From CAYLNM01 sp964385045 (GTDB lineage Bacteria > Planctomycetota > Phycisphaerae > Phycisphaerales > SM1A02): a stretch of DNA of 12,702 nucleotides. The DNA lies in contig CAYLNM010000128.1 of assembly GCA_964385045.1 (NCBI GenBank), positions 1 to 12,702 of the forward strand, given 5' to 3'. The notes under the pieces are model-generated. The model was not told the origin of the DNA and ran no database searches. It worked only from the letters and a program-made list of their open reading frames with translations. Positions 1 to 7,579 of this stretch are shown here, one piece after another. Numbering within the stretch: the stretch's first letter is position 1; every line of letters starts with the position of its first letter. Position numbers and translations under genes: made by a program.

Positions 1-8
1 GAGCCGCC

Positions 9-99
9 GCACCCGCCGGCCGCACCCGCCGGCCGCACCCGCCGGCCGCACCCGCCGGCCGCACCCGCCGCCGCGCACCCGCCCGCCGCACCCGCGCGT
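9..99. repeat. 13-bp GC-rich tandem repeat
   Basis: The unit GCACCCGCCGGCC occurs four times without change (9-21, 22-34, 35-47, 48-60), then as a copy lacking one base (61-72), and then degenerates into related CGCACCCGCC pieces to about position 99. The period of 13 is not a multiple of three, and no credible reading frame covers the array, so it is more likely intergenic than a protein repeat. Each unit contains the palindromic core GCCGGC, so neighbouring copies can pair. The array probably arose by replication slippage. Its left end may continue outside the window. Confidence 0.85.
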
Positions 100-343
100 C
101 CCGGCCAGCCATCTCGGACCAGTCCCGCGAGGTCCGGGAATCCGGTGGCTCCGAACGCAACCCCGAGCCGATCCGTGGGTTGTTCTCCTCACGGACCCGG
201 CCACGAGGCCGGGCGGTGTCCGTGGTCGCGAGCCTCCTCCGCCTCCCCCCGTGGAGGCACGGGCCGAGCCGCCTGCGACGCCGCGGACCCGCGTTGGCGA
301 CCCGTCCATCCCCGGACTCCCCCAGGAAAGGTCACATCAACCC
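100..343. other. Non-coding leader upstream of the metalloprotease
   Basis: I see no gene in this stretch. Reading frames remain open here only because stop codons are rare at this GC content. The stretch lies between the tandem repeat and the protease start and must hold the protease promoter, unless transcription comes from further left. I find no convincing -35/-10 or sigma-54 element. The one clear structure is the stem-loop at 191-223. Confidence 0.5.
191..223. other. Stem-loop in the protease leader
   Basis: CCCGGCC (196-202) and GGCCGGG (207-213) form a perfect 7-bp stem with loop ACGA. An outer helix of ACGGAC (191-196) with GTCCGT (218-223) can partly extend or compete with it across the bulge CGGT. 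It lies about 120 bases before the protease start codon. It could be the terminator of a gene left of the window or a structured 5' UTR element. There is no T tract, and no function is proven. Confidence 0.35.
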
Positions 344-3043
344 ATGAAGCACCGGACCCTCCACGGCATCGCGGGACTGCTCCTCGCGGCCGGGCTGGCC
401 TCGGGCGCCGTCGCCCAGCCGGACTTCCGGCCGTTCGACGACGTCTCGAAGGGCTACACGAAGGTCGAGAGCGCCCCCGGCGAGGGCACGCTCTTCGGTC
501 TCTACGTGAACGACAAGGAAGGCCAGCTGCTGGCCGAGTTCCCCCGCGGCTGGCAGCGGAAGAAGTTCTTCCTCGCCGCGACCCCCGCCGGCGGCGTCAT
601 CTTCTCCGGCCTGCAGGGCCCCGCCCGCTACGTCTACTGGAAGCGGTACGACAAGCGGATGGCCCTCGTCGAGCCGAACCTCGGCACGCGCTCGAGCGGC
701 GAGGCGGCCTCCCGCGACTCGGTCGACCGCATCTTCCCCGACCGCGTCCTGCTCGACGTGCCGATCGTCGCCATCGGCCCGAACAAGCAGCCGGTGATCG
801 ACCTCGACAACCTGCTGGTGAACAACTCGGCCCGCCTGTCCGGCATCGGCCTCAACGGCCGGCTCGCCTCGATCGAGAAGGCCAAGGCGTTCCCGCAGAA
901 CATCGAGCTGTCGATCAAGGCCCCCGGCAACGGCGGCCGCTTCATGATCGTGCACTACTCGATCAGCGAGATCCCCGAGCGCACCGGGTACCGACCGCGC
1001 GAGGCCGACGACCGCGTCGGGTACTTCACCACCGACTACCGGGACCTCGGCCTCTACGGCACCGAGACCAACTGGAAGTCGTACATCAACCGGTGGCACC
1101 TCGAGAAGCGGGACCCGTCGCTCCAGATGAGCCCGCCCAAGGAGCCCATCGTCTTCTACATCGAGCACACGGTGCCCGTGCGCTACCGTCGTCACGTGCA
1201 GGAGGGCGTCCTGCAGTGGAACGAGGCCTTCGAGCGCATCGGCATCATCAACGCGATCGAGGTGCACCAGCAGGACGAGGTGACCGGCCGGCACATGGAG
1301 AAGGATCCGGAGGACGTCCGGTACAACTTCGTCCGCTGGCTCAACAACGACATCGCGACCGCGATCGGCCCGAGCCGGGCCCACCCGCTCACCGGCCAGA
1401 TCCTCGACTCCGACGTCATCCTGACCGACGGCTGGATCCGCGCCTTCTACGGCGACTACGAGGGGCGTCCGTTCGAGGACGTCGAGTCGCTGACGCCCGA
1501 GACGCTGACCTGGCTCGAGGACTTCCCGCAGTGGGACCCGCGGGTCCAGCTCCTGCCGCCCGCCGAGCGGGAGCAGGTCCTGGCCGAGCGGCGCCGCCGC
1601 GCCGAGGCCGGCGATCCCGACCCGGCGATGAGCACCCGCGATCCGATGGTCGCCGCGAACCCCGAGCTCGCCGAGCTCGCCGAGTGGGTCGGCTGCGACC
1701 ACGCCCTCTGCCTCGCCGCGGCGGCCAAGGCCCGGGACATGGCCTTCGCCGGCCTGCAGTTCCAGGTCTCCGGTCTCCTCGAGCGGGCCGAGGCCTCGGG
1801 CGAGCAGATCATCGACGGCATCCCGGAGACCTTCATCGGGCAGCAGCTCGCGCACCTCACCGCGCACGAGATCGGCCACTCCCTCGGCCTCCGTCACAAC
1901 TTCAAGTCGTCCTCGATCTACACCCTCGAGGAGGTCAACAGCGAGGACTTCAAGGGCGTCCGGGCCAACTCCGGCTCGGTGATGGACTACCTGCCGACCA
2001 ACTGGAACGTCGAGAACGGCGAGCTCCAGGGCGACTACTCGATGATCGGGATCGGTCCCTACGACATGTGGGCGATCGAGTACGGCTACACGCTCGGGAA
2101 CCCGAAGGAGGTCCTGAAGCGCGTGGGCGAGCCCGAGCACGTGTACCTCACCGACGAGGACACCCGCGGGCCCGACCCGCTCGCCCGGCGGTACGACTTC
2201 TCCGCGGACCCGCACGAGTACGCCCTCGCGATGATGCGGCTCGTCGATCAGCAGCGCGAGCGGCTGCTCGATGAGTACGTCAAGGACGGCGACTCGTGGG
2301 AGCGGGCCCGCAAGGGCTACCTCCGCACGCTGTCGATGCAGCGCCGCATGATCGACATGATGGCCAACTGGATCGGCGGCACCTACGTGAACCGCGTGCA
2401 CAAGGGCGATCCGAACACCGGCGACCCCCTGGTCCCGGTCGAGGTCGAGAAGCAGCGCGAGGCGCTGGCGTTCCTCGTGGAGCACGCGTTCCGCGACGAG
2501 GCCTTCGGCATCACGCCGGACCTGCTCAACAAGATGACGATCCGCAAGTGGGCCGGCGGCATGGGCGGCGAGTCCACCTGGCCCGTCGTCGAGCAGATCG
2601 GCGCGACCCAGGGGCTCGCCGTCACCCTCGTCATGAATCCGGGCACCCTCTCCCGCGTCTACAACAACGAGATGCGGGTGGAGACCGGCGAGGACGCCCT
2701 GACCCTGCCGGAGCTGGTCGGCAGCATGTTCGACGCGGTGTACGACGAGCTGCTCGACGCCCGTCCCGACGGGGACTTCACCGACCGCGAGCCGATGATC
2801 TCGGCCCTGCGCCGGAACCTGCAGGCGGACATGACCGACCGCCTGATCGCGATCGCCACGAACCGGGCCCGCCTCGCGCGGCCGGTGCGGCAGCAGTGCC
2901 TCTTCTTCCTGCGGAAGCTCGACGGCATGCTCGCCGACGCCCTCGACGAGGTCGACGGTCTCGACACCTACACGCTCGCGCACCTGATGGACATGCACGA
3001 GCGGACCAGCCGCGCCCTCGACGCGGTGTACATCTCCGAGTGA
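344..3043 (+). CDS. Secreted zinc metalloprotease, DUF5117/DUF4953 family
   Basis: This encodes an 899-residue exported peptidase. Residues 1-24 form a signal peptide: basic MKHR start, hydrophobic stretch GLLLAAGLASG, and a likely signal peptidase I cut after AVA before Gln25. The zinc site is HEIGHSLGLRH at residues 508-518, with His508, His512 and His518 as ligands and Glu509 as catalytic base. SVMDY follows with Met547, the Met-turn of metzincins. The N-terminal half (from about residue 35) looks like the DUF5118/DUF5117 region, and the segment from IVFYIEHTVP (about residue 269) onward like the DUF4953 peptidase region. These family names are from memory. I chose the ATG at 344 because it starts the signal peptide and follows AGGAAAGG at 324-331; longer in-frame starts would bury the signal. 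The segment before the active site contains a Cys pair, C451 and C456. The gene converges on the chemosensory operon and has no visible link to it. The substrate is unknown. Confidence 0.9.
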   Translation: MKHRTLHGIAGLLLAAGLASGAVAQPDFRPFDDVSKGYTKVESAPGEGTLFGLYVNDKEGQLLAEFPRGWQRKKFFLAATPAGGVIFSGLQGPARYVYWKRYDKRMALVEPNLGTRSSGEAASRDSVDRIFPDRVLLDVPIVAIGPNKQPVIDLDNLLVNNSARLSGIGLNGRLASIEKAKAFPQNIELSIKAPGNGGRFMIVHYSISEIPERTGYRPREADDRVGYFTTDYRDLGLYGTETNWKSYINRWHLEKRDPSLQMSPPKEPIVFYIEHTVPVRYRRHVQEGVLQWNEAFERIGIINAIEVHQQDEVTGRHMEKDPEDVRYNFVRWLNNDIATAIGPSRAHPLTGQILDSDVILTDGWIRAFYGDYEGRPFEDVESLTPETLTWLEDFPQWDPRVQLLPPAEREQVLAERRRRAEAGDPDPAMSTRDPMVAANPELAELAEWVGCDHALCLAAAAKARDMAFAGLQFQVSGLLERAEASGEQIIDGIPETFIGQQLAHLTAHEIGHSLGLRHNFKSSSIYTLEEVNSEDFKGVRANSGSVMDYLPTNWNVENGELQGDYSMIGIGPYDMWAIEYGYTLGNPKEVLKRVGEPEHVYLTDEDTRGPDPLARRYDFSADPHEYALAMMRLVDQQRERLLDEYVKDGDSWERARKGYLRTLSMQRRMIDMMANWIGGTYVNRVHKGDPNTGDPLVPVEVEKQREALAFLVEHAFRDEAFGITPDLLNKMTIRKWAGGMGGESTWPVVEQIGATQGLAVTLVMNPGTLSRVYNNEMRVETGEDALTLPELVGSMFDAVYDELLDARPDGDFTDREPMISALRRNLQADMTDRLIAIATNRARLARPVRQQCLFFLRKLDGMLADALDEVDGLDTYTLAHLMDMHERTSRALDAVYISE

Positions 3044-3045
3044 TC

Positions 3046-3076
3046 GGCTCGGACCGAGCCCGCCGGCCGCGGCGGG
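3046..3076. terminator. Tandem small hairpins after the protease gene
   Basis: Directly after the protease stop, GGCTCG (3046-3051) and CGAGCC (3055-3060) form a 6-bp stem with loop GAC. Next to it CCCGCCG and CGGCGGG can form a 7-bp stem over 3059-3076. The two share bases and are partly alternative. Their position after a stop codon and before a convergent operon suggests a role in 3' end formation. There is no T tract, so factor-independent termination is uncertain. Confidence 0.4.
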
Positions 3077-3091
3077 CGACGCGAATCACGG

Positions 3092-3121
3092 CGACGGGCC
3101 GTCCCTCGGGGCGGCCCGTCG
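3092..3121. terminator. Likely bidirectional terminator between convergent genes
   Basis: CGACGGGCCG (3092-3101) and CGGCCCGTCG (3112-3121) make a perfect 10-bp stem around a 10-base loop. It lies 48 bases after the protease stop and about 70 bases after the cheR stop on the other strand, so one structure can serve both transcripts. It lacks a clear T run on either strand, which is common at this GC content. The symmetry and the convergent setting are the main evidence. Confidence 0.6.
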
Positions 3122-3190
3122 TCGCGCGCGGGCGACGGCGTCGGCGGCAGGGCACCGGCCGCGGGGCCCCCGGGGAGCCCGTTCCGCGGC

Positions 3191-4039
3191 TCAGGCCGCC
3201 TTCCGCGGCAGCTGCTTCAGGTTGGGCTGGTAGTAGGTCGCCCGGCAGTGCAGGTGCGGGGTGAAGCGCGGTCCGTAGCGGCTGAGCGACTCGCTCGCCC
3301 CGACGAAGAGGAACCCGTCCTCGGCGAGGGTGTCGCCGAGGCGGTGGAACAGGTCGCGCTGGACCTCGGCGTCGAAGTAGATCGCGACGTTGCGGCAGAG
3401 CACCACGTCGAAGGGACCGAGGCCGGGGAACGGCTCGAGCAGGTTCAGCTGGCGGAAGCTCACGAGCGATCGCACGGAGTCCATCACCCGGAATCCGTCG
3501 CCGTCCGGGACGAAGTGCCGCCGGAGCGCGTCCTCGCCGAGCCCGCGCTCGACCTCGGCCCGCGAGTAGAGCCCGGCGGAGGCGTGGCCGAGGGCCTGCT
3601 CGCTGATGTCGGTGGCGAGGATCTCGACGTCCCACGCGTGGACGTCGGGGAGCAGCTCGTGCAGCAGCATCGAGAGGCTGTAGGGCTCCTGACCCGTTGC
3701 GCACGCCGCGGACCAGATCCGGATCCGCCGCTCGTGGCCGGTGCCGGCGTTGCGGTCGACGATCATCGGGATCACCCGGTGGCGGAGCACCTCGAAGGGC
3801 GCGGAGTCCCGGAAGAACAGCGTCTCGTTGGTGGTGATCGCGTCGACGAACCGTGATCGCACGTCGGCGTCGCGCTCGGCGACACGGCAGAGCTCGAGGT
3901 AGCTGCCGCCGGCCACCTCGCCCGCAAGCCGGCCGAGGCGCGTCTGCACGAGATAGCCCTTGCTCTCGCCGAGCACGATGCCGCAGAGGCGCTCGGCGAG
4001 GCGGGCCACCTCGCGGACGTCGTCGGGGGTCGGCGTCAT
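3191..4039 (-). CDS. cheR: CheR, chemoreceptor glutamate methyltransferase
   Basis: This 282-residue protein transfers methyl groups from S-adenosylmethionine to glutamates on the cytoplasmic domain of chemoreceptors, opposing CheB in adaptation. The usual CheR order is complete. An N-terminal helical domain occupies roughly residues 5-65. TTNETLFFRD (69-78) is the family signature. AACATGQEPYS (111-121) is the SAM-binding loop, CRNVAIYF (215-222) is the later Rossmann-fold motif, and LFVGASESL (244-252) closes the domain. Length is normal for the family and there is no TPR extension. The ATG at 4039 overlaps the cheB stop as ATGA (4036-4039), which fixes the start and implies translational coupling. 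It is the last gene of the minus-strand operon. The operon MCP lacks the C-terminal pentapeptide that tethers CheR in enteric receptors, so CheR probably acts without that tether. Confidence 0.95.
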   Translation of the reverse strand: MTPTPDDVREVARLAERLCGIVLGESKGYLVQTRLGRLAGEVAGGSYLELCRVAERDADVRSRFVDAITTNETLFFRDSAPFEVLRHRVIPMIVDRNAGTGHERRIRIWSAACATGQEPYSLSMLLHELLPDVHAWDVEILATDISEQALGHASAGLYSRAEVERGLGEDALRRHFVPDGDGFRVMDSVRSLVSFRQLNLLEPFPGLGPFDVVLCRNVAIYFDAEVQRDLFHRLGDTLAEDGFLFVGASESLSRYGPRFTPHLHCRATYYQPNLKQLPRKAA

Positions 4040-5208
4040 GCCGCCAGCGCCCGGACGCCGGAGCCGCCGGCCCGCCGCACGATCTCGCCCGCGACGTCCT
4101 CGAGGTCGAGGACCGCGGTCGCCTGCCCGCGCTCCACCGGCAGGCGGGGCATGCCGAAGACCACGCACGACTCGGGGGACTGGCAGAGGATCGGCGCCCC
4201 CAGCTCGTGCAGGCGGGTGCAGCCGGCCTGGCCGTCGTGCCCCATGCCGGTGAGCATCACCGCGAGCGTGCGGGCGCCCCAGCGGGTGGCGGCGGAGTCG
4301 AAGAGCTTCTCCACCGCGGGCCGGCAGGCCTCGATCGGCGGGTCGTCGTCGATCGCGACGGTCAGCGGACGGGGGCGCGGGGTCACGGTCATGTGCCGGC
4401 CGCCGGGAGCGATGATCACGCGCCCGGGCACGATCTTCATCCCCGGCTCGCCCTCGACCACCTCGAGCTCCGAGCGGCGGTCGAGGTCGGCCGCGAGGGT
4501 GCGGGTGAACTTCGGCGGCATGTGCTGCACGATGAGCACCGGCCGCGGGAAGTCGCCCGGCAGCTTCGGGATCACGCGGGCGAGGGCCGCGGGGCCGCCG
4601 GTGGAGACCCCGACGACGACCGCCTCCGGCGGGCCGCCGGTGGGACGGGCGGGGCCCGCCGCGGCGGCGGCGGGCGCGGTCTCGGGCCCGGCCGCCGCCG
4701 CCGTCGGCCGGTGCTCGCTCGCCCGCATCTCGGCGTCGAAGCGCGTGCGCGCCGCGGACACGTCGGTGTGCTTCCACCGGATCGGCCGCGGCGGACTGGC
4801 CAGGGCGCGGATCTTGGGCAGCAGCTCCTCGCGGAGGATCGCCCGGCTCTCGGCCGCACTGCCCGAGGACGGCTTGCACACGAAGTCCACCGCCCCGAGG
4901 GCGAGGGCCTCGAGCGTGGCCGACGCCCCGCGCTCGGTCAGGCTGCTGAGCATGATGACGCGGGGGCGGAGGCCGCGCTCGCGCAGGGCCTTGAGCACCT
5001 CGTGGCCGGTCATCCGCGGCATCTCGACGTCGAGGGTCACGACGTCGGGCTGCTCCCGCGCGATGACCTCGACCCCTTCCAGGCCGTCCTCGGCGGTGGC
5101 GGCGAGCTCCAGGCCCTCCGCCTCCCCGACGAGCTGCGAGACGATGTGTCGCCAGGTCGCGGTGTCGTCCACCGCCACCACGCGAATCGGCTTCTCGGGC
5201 GTTCCCAC
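4036..5208 (-). CDS. cheB: CheB, chemoreceptor methylesterase/deamidase
   Basis: This encodes a 390-residue CheB. Residues 8-125 form a receiver domain with acidic pair Asp14/Asp15, phosphoacceptor Asp60 in TLDVEMP, and Lys112 in CKPSSG. An Ala/Pro-rich linker (about 155-195) follows. The C-terminal esterase domain has Ser202 in GVSTGGP, His229 in IVQHMPP and Asp325 in TGMGHDG. These spacings closely match the Ser-His-Asp triad I know from enteric CheB. Phosphorylation by CheA should relieve inhibition and allow removal of methyl esters from receptors. I place the start at GTG 5208, not at the in-frame GTG at 5247, because AGGGGAGG (5216-5223) lies exactly 7 bases upstream and the receiver begins at once. 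The stop overlaps cheR. A strong hairpin at 5302-5341 separates the gene from mcp. Confidence 0.95.
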   Translation of the reverse strand: MGTPEKPIRVVAVDDTATWRHIVSQLVGEAEGLELAATAEDGLEGVEVIAREQPDVVTLDVEMPRMTGHEVLKALRERGLRPRVIMLSSLTERGASATLEALALGAVDFVCKPSSGSAAESRAILREELLPKIRALASPPRPIRWKHTDVSAARTRFDAEMRASEHRPTAAAAGPETAPAAAAAGPARPTGGPPEAVVVGVSTGGPAALARVIPKLPGDFPRPVLIVQHMPPKFTRTLAADLDRRSELEVVEGEPGMKIVPGRVIIAPGGRHMTVTPRPRPLTVAIDDDPPIEACRPAVEKLFDSAATRWGARTLAVMLTGMGHDGQAGCTRLHELGAPILCQSPESCVVFGMPRLPVERGQATAVLDLEDVAGEIVRRAGGSGVRALAA

Positions 5209-5301
5209 GCCGCGGCCTCCCCTGTCCGGGGGACCCGCCGCAGGCACGGGTCCATTGAAGTCGTGGGTCGCGTCCCGGTCGCGGCCCGTCCCGACGATGC
5301 C

Positions 5302-5341
5302 CCCCGGCGGGCCCGGCGCCTCCGCGCCCGGCCCGCCGGGG
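5302..5341 (-). terminator. Strong hairpin between mcp and cheB
   Basis: CCCCGGCGGGCC (5302-5313) pairs perfectly with GGCCCGCCGGGG (5330-5341). After one C-C mismatch the stem continues with GGCGC (5315-5319) against GCGCC (5324-5328), closing on a 4-base loop. This gives about 17 GC-rich pairs beginning 17 bases after the mcp stop and ending about 93 bases before the cheB start. No T tract follows on the minus strand. It may be a partial terminator, a barrier to exonucleases that stabilises the upstream mRNA, or a processing site, any of which would set cheBR below cheA-cheW-mcp. Confidence 0.6.
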
Positions 5342-5358
5342 CTCCCGCCTCCGCGGGA

Positions 5359-6954
5359 TCACATCGTGTAGTTGCTGACCTGCCCGTTGAGGGCCTCGGC
5401 CATCTGCGCGACGTCGCTCGAGGCGGACTGGATGATCTGCAGCGAGTCGACCGACTCCCGCGTGTTCTTGTCCACGTTGGCGATGTTGCGGCTGATCTCC
5501 TCCGAGGCACCCGCGGACTGGGCCACGCCGCTGGAGACGCTCTCGGCCGCGGTGGCCGACTCGCCCACGTTGCGGGCGATCTCCTTGGTGGCGTGGTTCT
5601 GCTCCTCCACCGCGGTGGCGATGGTCTTCGCCACCGAGCTGATCTCGGCGATCACGTCGGAGATGCGGCCGATCGCCTCCACCGACTCGCCGGTCGAGGC
5701 CTGGATCGCCTCGATCCGCTGGCGGATGTCCTCGGTGGCGTCGCCGGTCTGCTTCGCGAGCTCCTTCACCTCGGTCGCGACCACCGCGAAGCCCTTGCCG
5801 GCCTCGCCCGCCCGGGCGGCCTCGATCGTCGCGTTGAGGGCGAGGAGGTTGGTCTGCTCGGCGATGTCCTGGATCACCTCGATGACCTTCCCGATCTCGT
5901 CCGCCGCGTTGCCGAGGTGCGAGACCTTGCCGTTGGAGTCGGCCGCGAGGGCGGCGGCGTTGTCGGCCGCGGCCGAGGCGGTCTCGGCGTTGTCGTTGAT
6001 CGCCTCGATGGACTTGGTCAGCTGCGTGGCCGAGGCGGCGATCGACTGCAGGTTGATCGTCATCTCCTCGGCGGAGGCGGCCATCGTGGTCATGTTGGTC
6101 GACACCGACTCGGCGGACCCGGCGGCCTCGGTCGCCTCGTTGGCGAGGTTCTCCGCCCCCTGCGTGAGCATCTGGGCGTTGGCGGCGAGGTTGGTGGCCG
6201 AGGCCGCGAGCTTGAACGACTCCTGCATCACCCCGTGCATGGACTGGTGGGTGCCGTTGAGCAGGTTGTCGATGCCCGTGCACAGCTCGCCCACCTCGCC
6301 GCCGCTGACCGCGTCGCCGATGCGGGCGGTCAGGTCGCCGGCGGCGGCCCGGGCGATGACCTCGCCCGCCGTCTTCAGCGGCCCCACGATCGATCGGATG
6401 CACCAGAAGCACGCGAAGCCGGCGATGCCGATCGAGACGGCGGCCCCGGCGAGGCCGAGGAAACCGGCGGTGGCGCCGAGGCCCGCGGTCTCGGGCCCGG
6501 CCGCGATCCGCTCGTCGACCAGCGCGTTCTCGACCGTGGTGATCGCGGCGGTGGTGCGTCGGTAGGCGTCGGTGGCGGCGGCGACCGCGGCCGCCTCGCC
6601 CGCGGCGGCGGCGTTCCACTGCCCGCGAAGCTCGGCCCCGGCCTGCAGCACGACGTCGACGTCCTCGGCGAACGGCGCGGTGTCGGTGGCGCCCGCGGCG
6701 TCGGCGAAGGCGCCGAACGCCTCGTCGAGCTCGGCCGGCCACGGCTCGCCGGTGCGGCCGACGAGGTCGGCCACGGCGCCGGTGACGCCGTTCTCGACCC
6801 GGGCCAGCGCGTCGGCCAGCGCGACGCGGGTCGGGTCGGCGGAGGCGCCGCCCGAGCCGGCGGAGACGAAGGTGAGGCCGCCGAGGAGCACGGCGACGGC
6901 CGCGATCGCCCCGAAGGACGCCAGGAGCGTGGTGCGGATGGTGAGCTGACTCAT
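5359..6954 (-). CDS. Methyl-accepting chemotaxis protein
   Basis: This 531-residue transmembrane chemoreceptor has standard topology. TM1 is at about residues 8-32. A periplasmic sensor region follows at about 33-158, Ala/Glu-rich and probably helical, with no ligand-binding family I recognise. TM2 is at about 159-184. A HAMP domain (about 185-238, beginning IRSIVGPLK) leads to the coiled-coil signalling domain (about 240-525). The conserved hairpin tip that binds CheW and CheA is at about 363-394, with IAEQTNLLALNATIEAARAG. Glu/Gln pairs such as AEE near 295-297 and EEQ at 450-452 are candidate methylation sites, not proven. The chain ends QVSNYTM, with no NWETF-like pentapeptide. The ATG at 6954 is the first Met before TM1, but I see no good ribosome binding site in the 148-base gap after cheW. 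It is the only receptor in the cluster and probably its cognate input. Confidence 0.95.
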   Translation of the reverse strand: MSQLTIRTTLLASFGAIAAVAVLLGGLTFVSAGSGGASADPTRVALADALARVENGVTGAVADLVGRTGEPWPAELDEAFGAFADAAGATDTAPFAEDVDVVLQAGAELRGQWNAAAAGEAAAVAAATDAYRRTTAAITTVENALVDERIAAGPETAGLGATAGFLGLAGAAVSIGIAGFACFWCIRSIVGPLKTAGEVIARAAAGDLTARIGDAVSGGEVGELCTGIDNLLNGTHQSMHGVMQESFKLAASATNLAANAQMLTQGAENLANEATEAAGSAESVSTNMTTMAASAEEMTINLQSIAASATQLTKSIEAINDNAETASAAADNAAALAADSNGKVSHLGNAADEIGKVIEVIQDIAEQTNLLALNATIEAARAGEAGKGFAVVATEVKELAKQTGDATEDIRQRIEAIQASTGESVEAIGRISDVIAEISSVAKTIATAVEEQNHATKEIARNVGESATAAESVSSGVAQSAGASEEISRNIANVDKNTRESVDSLQIIQSASSDVAQMAEALNGQVSNYTM

Positions 6955-6975
6955 GGAAGCTGACCCGACTGAAGA

Positions 6976-7036
6976 GGCCCGTCCGTGGGCCGGTGGTGCG
7001 ATTCCGTGCGGCTGGTCGCCCGCAGGGGGAGCGACC
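6976..7036 (-). other. Hairpins in the cheW-mcp spacer
   Basis: The 148-base spacer between cheW and mcp can form two modest stems: GGTCGC (7014-7019) with GCGACC (7031-7036), and GGCCC (6976-6980) with GGGCC (6987-6991). Neither has a T tract. They may be part of the mcp 5' leader and could compensate for its poor ribosome binding site, or they may be chance products of GC-rich sequence. Confidence 0.25.
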
Positions 7037-7102
7037 GTTCGTGGCTCGGCACCGCCGCGGCGTCCGGCCGCGACGGCGTGGTTCGGGGGCGGCGACGGCG
7101 TC

Positions 7103-7579
7103 TCAGGTCGCCGCCTCGGCCCCCTCGGCGGCCAGGGCGGCCTCGGTGTCGATGATGCAGAGCAGGGCGTCGCGCGTCTTGTGGACGCGATCGACGTACT
7201 CGGCGATCGGCCCGTCGAGATTGCCCGGGGCGGGCTCGATCGTGTCCTCCTCGGCGAAGACCACGTCGCCGACGCGGTCGACGAGGATGCCGATGAGCTC
7301 GTCCTCCGAGCGGACGATCACGTTCTGGGTGTCGGCCCCGATGGGCGTGGTCCCGAGGCCCAGGATCCGCCGCAGGTCGACGATCGTGATGACCTCGCCG
7401 CGGAGGTTGATCACGCCGCGGATGAAGGCGGGCGCGTGCGGGACCACGGTCAGGTCGCGGAGCCGGATGATCTCCTGCACCCGGTGGATGTCGATCCCGA
7501 TCCACAGGTCGCCGAGGTGGAAGGTCACCAGCTCGACGGCGGACGCGGATCCGTGGTGATGGTGATGGCGGTCGCTCAC
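7103..7579 (-). CDS. cheW: CheW, receptor-kinase coupling protein
   Basis: This 158-residue single-domain CheW adaptor links the receptor tip to the P5 domain of CheA in the chemosensory array. The fold begins at about residue 15 (VELVTFHLG) and carries typical motifs: VQEIIR (34-39), RGVINLRG (54-61), ITIVDLR (64-70) and GILVDRVGDV (97-106). The start is GTG at 7579, whose last two bases form the cheA stop (GTGA, 7576-7579). GGAAGGGG (7587-7594) lies 7 bases upstream and supports this start. The unusual part is the N terminus MSDRHHHHHGSAS: five consecutive His at residues 5-9, then Gly-Ser encoded by GGATCC (7547-7552). It resembles an affinity tag, but it sits between a native overlapping start and a normal CheW fold, so I take it as natural. 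Translation is probably coupled to cheA. Confidence 0.95.
   Translation of the reverse strand: MSDRHHHHHGSASAVELVTFHLGDLWIGIDIHRVQEIIRLRDLTVVPHAPAFIRGVINLRGEVITIVDLRRILGLGTTPIGADTQNVIVRSEDELIGILVDRVGDVVFAEEDTIEPAPGNLDGPIAEYVDRVHKTRDALLCIIDTEAALAAEGAEAAT

Noticed and set aside
9..99. The left tandem array as a CRISPR array.
   Set aside because: The units are directly adjacent 13-mers without spacers, and no cas gene is present.
251..343. An N-terminal extension of the metalloprotease starting at 251.
   Set aside because: It would put 31 residues before an obvious signal peptide, and the ATG at 344 has a purine-rich site upstream.
332..2998. A long open frame on the minus strand opposite the metalloprotease gene.
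   Set aside because: The plus strand encodes a protein with signal peptide and complete zinc site. Antisense frames stay open because stop codons are rare at this GC content, and the antisense product has low-complexity Val/Asp/Glu/Arg composition.
3191..6742. A continuous minus-strand frame that appears to fuse cheR to a long upstream extension through cheB and mcp.
   Set aside because: Only the last 282 residues look like a protein. The extension is Arg/Gly-rich and runs out of frame through cheB and mcp, and cheR has a natural ATG overlapping the cheB stop.
7547..7579. The His5-Gly-Ser sequence as a cloning or vector artefact.
   Set aside because: The run lies in the middle of an intact operon with an overlapping stop/start and continuous CheW and CheA sequence on both sides, and no vector sequence is seen.
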